A stretch of 64,000 nt of DNA from assembly GCF_037975245.1 (NCBI RefSeq), contig NC_092576.1:27541611-27605610 (forward strand). Reading direction: 5' to 3'. Positions within the stretch are counted from its first letter, which is position 1, and each line of letters opens with the position of its first letter. Below, in pieces: positions 60,201 to 64,000 of the stretch. The notes under the pieces were generated by a model. That model was not told where the DNA came from. It was given only the letters and a program-made list of their open reading frames with translations, and did not search any database. The position numbers and the translations under genes are program-made. The stretch is from Apostichopus japonicus (Eukaryota > Echinodermata > Holothuroidea > Aspidochirotida > Stichopodidae).

Positions 60201-62117
60201 TATAGTAACTGCTAGCGATTTGATAAATCACTGATCGATCGAGTGCGTGCACAATAGCACTGGTGCACATGGTTTACTGTATATATCGCACAACACCTGT
60301 ACTGATACGTACATACATGCCGTACTTGAATTTTGTTTCTCCTTTTTAGCTCCTGGTAGTGAGAAAATAGCTCCTGGTCCTACTGCAATTTCCACGAACC
60401 AGGAGCCACTTTTTTTAGAAAGTGGCTCATGGTCCAGAAATCCTTATTTTAACCCTTGCCTCAGCCACGATGTCACCTCCATTACTGTTGCTGTTTACAG
60501 CAGGCTATGAAAATATGAAAAAAGCAAATTATTATGAAATGTGATTGCAAACTGAGGGGGAAGGAGGGGATGGGAGGGGAAGGGAGGGGAGGGAGGAGGA
60601 AAGGTGGTGGAGAGGCAGGGATGGGGGGTTTTGAATGTAATGTGGTCCATGTCATCTTTCACTTGCAGAAAAGACCAATAAGTTGATAACAATTTGAAGT
60701 GAGCTCTAATTATTCACTCCCCAGCTTGTCTTTGCTCCCATAGTCAGTGACTCGTTGATTTGATATAATATTTTTCGATATATAGCTTAAGTTCAAGGAT
60801 TGCTCGGTGCTTGTATACATAGGTACAGATAACACATGCCTGACATATTGTAGTACCCTTAAATAAGGCTAGTGTACTGCTGTAAAGTTGTAGCATTGCA
60901 TGGGCATGAGCCCTGGCAAATGAATCCCAGTTTGTGTAGTGCAAATCTTCAATGTAAACTAAACACAGTGTTTAAAAGCTAGTAACTTATAAGGGAGTTA
61001 CTGCAGAATACCACTCTTGGAACCGTATAATTTGTACGGCTTAGCCAGCTACGCAGTCACTCATTTGGGACAAATATTTTTCAGAATGATGCATCACTAC
61101 AATGTGTTGTCTGTACTGTACATGCATAATTACAATACAAGAATGTAGTAATATTGTAGGCCTCTAGGCTAGCACTAGGTCTTTGCACTAAATAAAAGCC
61201 TTGAAAAGTATCTTGTTTGACTGCACATGGGGCATAGGCTCTTTGTTCGTGGTCAATGAGCCACAACGCAGAATAGGCTGGCATTTACTGGAACAAAATA
61301 TATCTAAAGGCCTTCAAGAGAGTTTCCAGTGTAGCTACCTTGATAACAAGAATTAAGTACAGTAGTATACATTTAAAAATTTAACAGTTCCTTGGGCAGT
61401 GAAAGTAAGTGTGTACTGTAACAACATAGCTGAATGAAAGGTGAAGTTAAATTAGTTGCAGGGTACTCTACAATTGCGATTCATGGAATTCTTTTCTCAA
61501 ACTTCTGACCTACGCTTGGGTAAAAGTTTATAACGTCTATTCAGGGCATAAAGCAGGCATCTAGGTGTCAACTACTGTACACTACCAGAGCTTAATAGCG
61601 AGCGTAACGAATCATCTCTAACAGTTAGGCTACACTGTAATAGTTAGGCTAGATGTTCACAGCCGACACATTGCTGTGTGCTACTACGTTTATCACAGCC
61701 CCCTGACTACGTTGATGCTTCCGTATTCACTATAACTGACAAGTAGAAAAAAATAACATAACGTTAAAACGAATTTTTTTACTATACACTTTAGGCCTAA
61801 AGTTTCTTAGAGTCGAACCACATTGATCGAATCGAAACAAAGCGAACGCAACGTTACAAATTTCAGGAAGTATTGTGATGGTATGACCTTCGAAGCGTGC
61901 GACATTGAGCAACAATCCCTGATAAGCAATATCACTATGCTCAACGAAAACTTGAAGAATAAATTAACAAAGGATATTGCAAAAAGAGTATTAAATAACT
62001 TACGGGATGGAAGAATTGATAGATTATACTATATTTATGTACAGCAAAGGCAATTGCTGCTAAAAGAAGCAAAACGACCGTTCCAATCGTGTACAGAAGC
62101 ACTTCCACAATCGCCAT
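44676..62117 (-). CDS. ILVBL: ILVBL/HACL2-like thiamine-diphosphate 2-hydroxyacyl-CoA lyase (gene-level entry), damaged
   Basis: HACL2 (ILVBL) is an ER-membrane ThDP enzyme that cleaves 2-hydroxyacyl-CoAs in fatty-acid alpha-oxidation. Exons in coding order: 62117-62004, 59610-59452, 55895-55725, 54086-53948, 51125-51014, 49219-49125, 48899-48745, 47441-47304, 46017-45745, 44861-44676. Together they give about 514 codons against roughly 630 in vertebrate homologues. The deficit lies between the 51,125 and 49,219 exons, whose phases do not match, so one or more central exons are absent. The 46,017 exon has a one-base deletion. Either this locus is decaying or the assembly is faulty here; all other junctions are in phase with good splice sites. 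Confidence 0.88.
45745..46017 (-). CDS. ILVBL: ILVBL exon: ThDP pyrophosphate-binding motif, with a one-base deletion
   Basis: In the phase set by the previous exon it starts [10 protein letters not shown], as in homologues, then the frame is lost. In the next frame it continues [57 protein letters not shown] and ends ACDLT at GTGAGT. The GDG...GND core is the ThDP/metal site. Exon length is 273, one short of the 274 needed to connect phase 2 to phase 0, so a base is missing near 45,986-45,990 (GACCCGGAACC). Confidence 0.9.
46804..47311. repeat. 28-bp minisatellite made of a splice-donor junction, ~18 copies
   Basis: Unit: CTACCTGAGGATGTCACTTTATTTCCTC with TCC/TTT and GAGG/AAGG variants. Read on the minus strand each unit is CATCCTCAG/GTAGGAG followed by about 12 bases of intron, the same bases as the donor of the ILVBL exon at 47,304. 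It begins at that exon border and extends about 500 bases into the intron. Confidence 0.95.
47304..47441 (-). CDS. ILVBL: ILVBL exon: start of the C-terminal ThDP domain
   Basis: Reads [20 protein letters not shown] and [20 protein letters not shown], ending CCTCAG/GTAGGA in phase 2. VxDGGDFVG-x-AA is a strong ILVBL signature. The sequence around its donor has been amplified into the adjoining minisatellite. Confidence 0.92.
47498..47798. mobile_element. hAT-like MITE with 8-bp target duplication
   Basis: Inverted ends CAGGCGCGTAGC (left) and GCTACGCGCCTG (right) bound about 300 bases. Flanks are AACGTCAT and AAAGTCAT, an 8-bp target duplication with one mismatch. A G-run follows the left end. 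It is non-coding and lies 56 bases upstream of an ILVBL exon. Confidence 0.75.
48745..48899 (-). CDS. ILVBL: ILVBL exon: inter-domain segment
   Basis: Reads [20 protein letters not shown], then [20 protein letters not shown] and [12 protein letters not shown], with acceptor TTCAG and donor GTAAGT, ending in phase 2. It corresponds to the family FWKP-x-x-AVQGDVGSF segment and the Lys/Glu-rich stretch before the C-terminal ThDP domain. Confidence 0.9.
49125..49219 (-). CDS. ILVBL: ILVBL exon: end of central domain
   Basis: After CACTTCCCAG it reads [18 protein letters not shown] then [11 protein letters not shown] to GTAAGT in phase 0. This is the family CDFRL-x-YGRVL...KII-x-VNRN segment at the end of the central (TPP_enzyme_M) domain. 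The rest of that domain is not found. Confidence 0.88.
49880..50960. repeat. satellite-like array, ~28-bp unit (TATTGTAATGCACATTTTGTATGTAGCA), ~38 copies
   Basis: Units vary at a few positions (TTTTAATGCACA, TTGGTATGTATC). Higher-order blocks are visible: a stretch ending GCAATATATTTTATATATTT recurs near 50,180 and 50,870. ORFs in it are artefacts. It occupies the intron where central ILVBL exons should be. Confidence 0.95.
51014..51125 (-). CDS. ILVBL: ILVBL exon 5
   Basis: Begins with two bases that complete Gly, then [20 protein letters not shown] and GDLMSKIVN, ending in phase 2 at AACAT/GTGAGT. It matches the family GPVFVE-x-P-x-DVLY strand. The next exon found (49,219) needs a phase-1 partner, so a direct splice would be out of frame. 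Confidence 0.88.
51155..51220. repeat. TA microsatellite
   Basis: An almost pure TATATA run of about 60 bases lies just upstream of ILVBL exon 5 in transcript sense. Confidence 0.95.
53230..53425 (-). repeat. tRNA-derived SINE, minus strand
   Basis: On the minus strand the head (53,425-53,355) has A box TGGTCGAGTGGTACGG and B box GGTTTGATTCC. Next come CCTGATGAGTCCCAAAAGG and ACGAAACCGGTCGTGAAGTG, then a TTATTCTTTATTGATTTA tail. It is a different family from the SINEs at 8.5 and 62.3 kb. Confidence 0.75.
53495..53668. repeat. composite of SINE fragments
   Basis: 53,495-53,562 (GAGTGCACCCCTGG, AATAACCACTC, AGGCAAGCCAAG) matches the SINE tail at 62,507-62,585. 53,569-53,668 is a second copy of the 3' part of the SINE at 53,230, truncated where the fragment GTCCTTT meets unrelated sequence. 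Confidence 0.7.
53948..54086 (-). CDS. ILVBL: ILVBL exon 4
   Basis: Reads [38 protein letters not shown], then APSDTP and phase 1 at GTAAGT. This is the RGALQ-x-x-DQ-x-SLF-x-PLCKF signature of ILVBL proteins. Confidence 0.92.
55050..55500. repeat. tandem repeat, ~60-65 bp unit, about seven copies
   Basis: The recurring phrase is TTGTATTGGCCACCTACTGT then GAAAAGCCTACAATACAGTA and TAATGTAGACCACG. Left copies are more diverged and one carries a long C run. It lies in the intron between ILVBL exons 3 and 4. Confidence 0.85.
55725..55895 (-). CDS. ILVBL: ILVBL exon 3: ThDP pyrimidine-binding domain
   Basis: 57 codons in phase 0/0 (acceptor TTTCCCAG, donor GTACAA). It reads [40 protein letters not shown] and [16 protein letters not shown]. 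The family motif AGPGLTN is AGPCLTN here, a Gly-to-Cys change in an otherwise very conserved loop. Confidence 0.92.
57470..57608. repeat. 21-bp tandem repeat, ~6.5 copies
   Basis: Unit CAGGGTATTTTACACAGGAAC, with TAGTTT/TATTTT and GAATC/GAACC variants. The 21-bp period leaves both strands open, which explains the repetitive ORFs there. Confidence 0.9.
57743..58100 (+). repeat. tRNA-derived SINE
   Basis: A box TGGTCAAGTGGTAAAAGG and B box GGTTTGAGTCC are followed by a conserved middle, TTGTGTCCTTGGGCAAGGC, ATTCCACTGC and CACCAGGTGTATCAATTGGG. It lies in the intron between ILVBL exons 2 and 3, antisense to the gene. Confidence 0.75.
59050..59440. mobile_element. MITE with GGCCCGGTCACACT-type inverted ends
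   Basis: The left end AAGGCCCGGTCACACTATAC and the right end GTAGTGTGACCAGGGCTT are inverted repeats. The interior has further mirrored TCCGATTTTT / AAAAATCGG segments. It is non-coding and ends about six bases from the donor of ILVBL exon 2. Confidence 0.75.
59452..59610 (-). CDS. ILVBL: ILVBL exon 2: start of the ThDP pyrimidine-binding domain
   Basis: Acceptor TTTTCATAG, donor GTAAGC, 53 codons in phase 0/0. It reads [40 protein letters not shown] and ends VINTRHE. The final Glu is the conserved residue that activates ThDP in this family. A MITE ends about six bases beyond the donor, and the 5' part of the exon is duplicated upstream in the intron. Confidence 0.9.
59556..60652. repeat. 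~215-bp tandem duplication of ILVBL exon 2 start plus upstream intron, three copies
   Basis: Each copy contains ACCTCAGCCACGATGTCACC, TGCTGTTTACAGCAGGCTAT (the exon 2 acceptor region, minus sense), a G-rich GGGAGG tract and GGGTTTTGAATGTAATG. Copies: about 59,556-59,770 (with the real exon), 59,771-59,985, and 59,986-60,652 interrupted by the MITE at 60,011-60,458. The duplicates hold a usable acceptor and the first ~17 codons ([13 protein letters not shown]) but lack the donor half of the exon. Confidence 0.85.
60011..60458. mobile_element. hAT-like MITE with perfect 8-bp target duplication
   Basis: The ends CAAGGGTTGAAATAAG and CTTATTTTAACCCTTG are inverted repeats with one mismatch. CCTCAGCC lies immediately on both sides (60,003-60,010 and 60,459-60,466). 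The 8-bp duplication and the CAAGGG terminus fit hAT transposons. It is about 450 bp, non-coding, and sits inside a duplicated copy of ILVBL exon 2. Confidence 0.85.
62004..62117 (-). CDS. ILVBL: ILVBL exon 1: start codon and N-terminal membrane anchor
   Basis: The ATG at 62117 starts 38 codons: [12 protein letters not shown] then a hydrophobic run ([14 protein letters not shown]) and [12 protein letters not shown], ending at a consensus GTAAGT in phase 0. Length, the single N-terminal TM segment and the YQ-F/L-x-H ending match vertebrate ILVBL. It joins [17 protein letters not shown] of the next exon. Confidence 0.85.
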
Positions 62118-62278
62118 TTTTGAGAACGGGTGATCAAAATGTCTTGTACGTACTACTAGTAGTGCGGTTGTGGTTTCATGAAGTAAACTTAATTAACTGT
62201 CCGCGCTGAGATTGACCGTTACAAATACATACAGTAAAATTCTGACCTTACTTACCAGTCCAGTTTCGAACCTCTGGA

Positions 62279-62585
62279 CATACAATCAGCGTCCATAGCC
62301 TAGCTGGTTAGGGTGTCCACGTACAAAGCGGGAAGCCCGGGTTCGAATACCGGTGAAGGCTGGAATTTTTTCACTGTTCTGGTTTTTCCTTCTCATTACG
62401 TTTTCATTTATATATATATATTCATTTGCCTTCGTAGTTGACCTCCATTTAATGAACATATAGTCTGTTCCGGCTTTAGGAATCACAAATGATTTTCGAG
62501 TTAATTGTACAGAATGCACCCCTGGTATTTTGAATCTGACGATACACACAGACTAACCACTCATTAATAAAGGCAAGCAAGGCCG
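62279..62585 (+). repeat. tRNA-derived SINE, second copy of the 8.5-kb family
   Basis: A box TAGCCTAGCTGGTTAGG (a perfect match to the pol III consensus) and B box GGTTCGAATACC, then TTTTTTCACTGTTCTGGTTT and a TATATA tract. The tail contains CCGGCTTTAGGAATCACAAA and AGAATGCACCCCTGG. This is the most complete copy in the window and shows the order of the parts seen separately at 8.3 and 53.5 kb. Confidence 0.8.
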
Positions 62586-62859
62586 GTGTAGCAGTACAAA
62601 CTGTCGCAAATATTCCATATTCAGTATAAACTCTCCCAGTCCCACTGGGACAGTTTATACTGAATTTACCAGTACATTTAGTCTCCCGGACCTTTTGTAC
62701 AAGGCCAGTTGGTACAGACTGTCTCCCAGGACAGTTTATGCTATGATGAAACGAGGGGGGACATTATTTGTTGGTCGCATATTTGGTTGTAAATTGTGTC
62801 CCCCTGAACACTACGTCCGCATTAGCATGTACGTTCGAGTAGCAAAAATTTAATTAGTA

Positions 62860-63105
62860 ATGGACTCTGGCAGTATCCGTATTATTAGCAAACTGTCACA
62901 TTTCGGCTTCCGTATATTTAGCAGTAAAGTCGTGCGACAACTAAAAATGGAAAAGCTAACGGAAAACGTGAGACAAATTGCAAATATTCTAAGAGATGAG
63001 AGCTATCCAAGTGGGTTTACAAGAATAAAACAGAGAAGGATCTTAAGGAGACAAAGTCAGTCTTTCAGACTGGCTGAAAATGGAACTCTTGCGTACCGAA
63101 ATTGA
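62860..63105 (+). pseudogene. fragment resembling the leader of an integrase-type H2C2 domain
   Basis: An 81-codon ORF whose end, ILRDESYPSGFTRIKQRRIL then RRQSQSFRLAENGTLAYRN, resembles the conserved segment just before the zinc-binding domain of Gypsy/Ginger-type integrases (YP-x-G-x...R-x-x-LRR-x...F-x-L-x-x-G-x-L-x-Y). No HHCC motif or catalytic core follows, so it is at most a relic or one exon of a derived gene. Confidence 0.35.
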
Positions 63106-64000
63106 AGGAAAGTTTTGCTATCTAGGGCTTCTCAACTCGCCAAAATCGAGGCAGCTCATACTGACTAGTGACATCTACAGTATAAGGTAATGTCTGTACA
63201 GTAACTTACAGTATAGGATACACAATATGGTATTGGTTGTTAAATGGCGAACGGCCATTCCACAGTTAAACTATAACCAGGCCTCTAGGACTGATTGGTG
63301 CACAAATCATGATATTCTTTTACCACGTTTGGTTAGTTGTAAAAACTCATTCGCAAAAGTCAAGCAATTGCTTATGCAACAGTATAATCAGTTGTATGCT
63401 TGAGCAAAGTTGTAAGTGCATGAACAAAGTTATTAGGGCCTATTTCTTTTCGTTTTGTTTACCCAATTGTCTTAACAAATTTTTGTGAAAATTATTATAA
63501 ATTTCTACCTTTTATCGCCCTGCCTATCATGAAAGATAACAACAGATCACTAAAGCTTACAGAGCTAGTCTGGTTTTGCATGCATGGGACACTATAAAAT
63601 GCTATTATTGGACTATAGCATATAGCCTAGCCTACTTCTGGAGGAAAGTGGCACTAATACTGTACATAACAAATTCACGTTCATTAATTTTGGTTGGTAA
63701 GAACAGATATTGAAGGCATGATAATACTTTTTTAGGTGTGGCATATTCTCTACATGCCAAACCTCACTGCAGAAGAAAACTCCTTAAATATCTATAGACC
63801 CAAATAGTGGCCATGCAATATGTACAATAATGGGAATATTCCATTTCAAACACCGATATAGAGTTGTAATTCAATTTTAAGGCACTTCAGCTAGAATTAC
63901 CAATCCTGCAGCCCATATATTTGTGTGTGTTGTTTGTTTTTTTGTTTTTTTGGGGGGGGGGCAAAAAAACATGATATCTCCTTGATCATGAACTTACTTA
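63106..64000. other. no gene recognised
   Basis: AT-rich sequence upstream of ILVBL exon 1. A T/G homopolymer stretch lies at 63,930-63,960. Nothing else could be supported on either strand. Confidence 0.4.

Overview
The window looks like AT-rich nuclear DNA of an animal. Coding exons are short and scattered, flanked by consensus GT/AG sites, and the space between is filled with microsatellites, tandem arrays, tRNA-derived SINEs, MITEs and dead LINEs. A plexin, a secreted leucine-rich-repeat (LRR) protein with an apparent HYR-domain start, and a metazoan-type HACL2/ILVBL gene suggest a marine invertebrate, possibly an echinoderm; the species call is only an inference. All exon borders were read by eye and checked by reading-phase arithmetic.

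1-31,050 (minus strand): one plexin receptor gene fills the left half. In coding order it has a signal peptide and sema domain (31,017-27,660), three PSI domains, about four IPT repeats, a transmembrane helix (14.5 kb), a split GAP domain and a Rho-binding domain between the GAP halves. About 1,750 codons can be joined in phase without the linker between the Rho-binding domain and the second GAP half. Both GAP sites that carry catalytic arginines in known plexins are changed. A 75-nt symmetric exon in the linker region is present in three near-identical tandem copies. The last coding exon may lie left of the window.

32,600-37,300: a 5'-truncated non-LTR retrotransposon (plus strand) with apurinic-like endonuclease, reverse transcriptase and a C-terminal Cys/His motif, broken by two frameshifts and a stop. 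A shorter copy of its 3' end lies head-to-head beside it, and two more 3'-tail relics sit in plexin introns.

37,600-41,600 (plus strand): an LRR gene in one long exon with a signal peptide, LRRNT, LRRCT and the apparent start of a HYR domain. A frameshift breaks it. A degenerate LRRCT copy follows, and a duplicated segment flanks both sides.

41,600-44,500: unrecognised sequence, a dead reverse-transcriptase fragment (minus strand) and a dispersed repeat.

44,676-62,117 (minus strand): an ILVBL/HACL2-like thiamine-diphosphate enzyme gene, ten exons found. About 115-120 central residues have no exon here, and the only place for them holds a 1-kb satellite. The exon before the thiamine-diphosphate site has a one-base deletion. 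One splice donor has been amplified into a roughly 18-copy minisatellite. Exon 2 has been tandemly duplicated, and one duplicate was hit by a hAT-type MITE.

62,118-64,000: a SINE, an integrase-related ORF remnant and otherwise nothing recognised. Plexin, LRR and ILVBL genes have no evident functional link; the link between regions is repeat activity and small tandem duplications.
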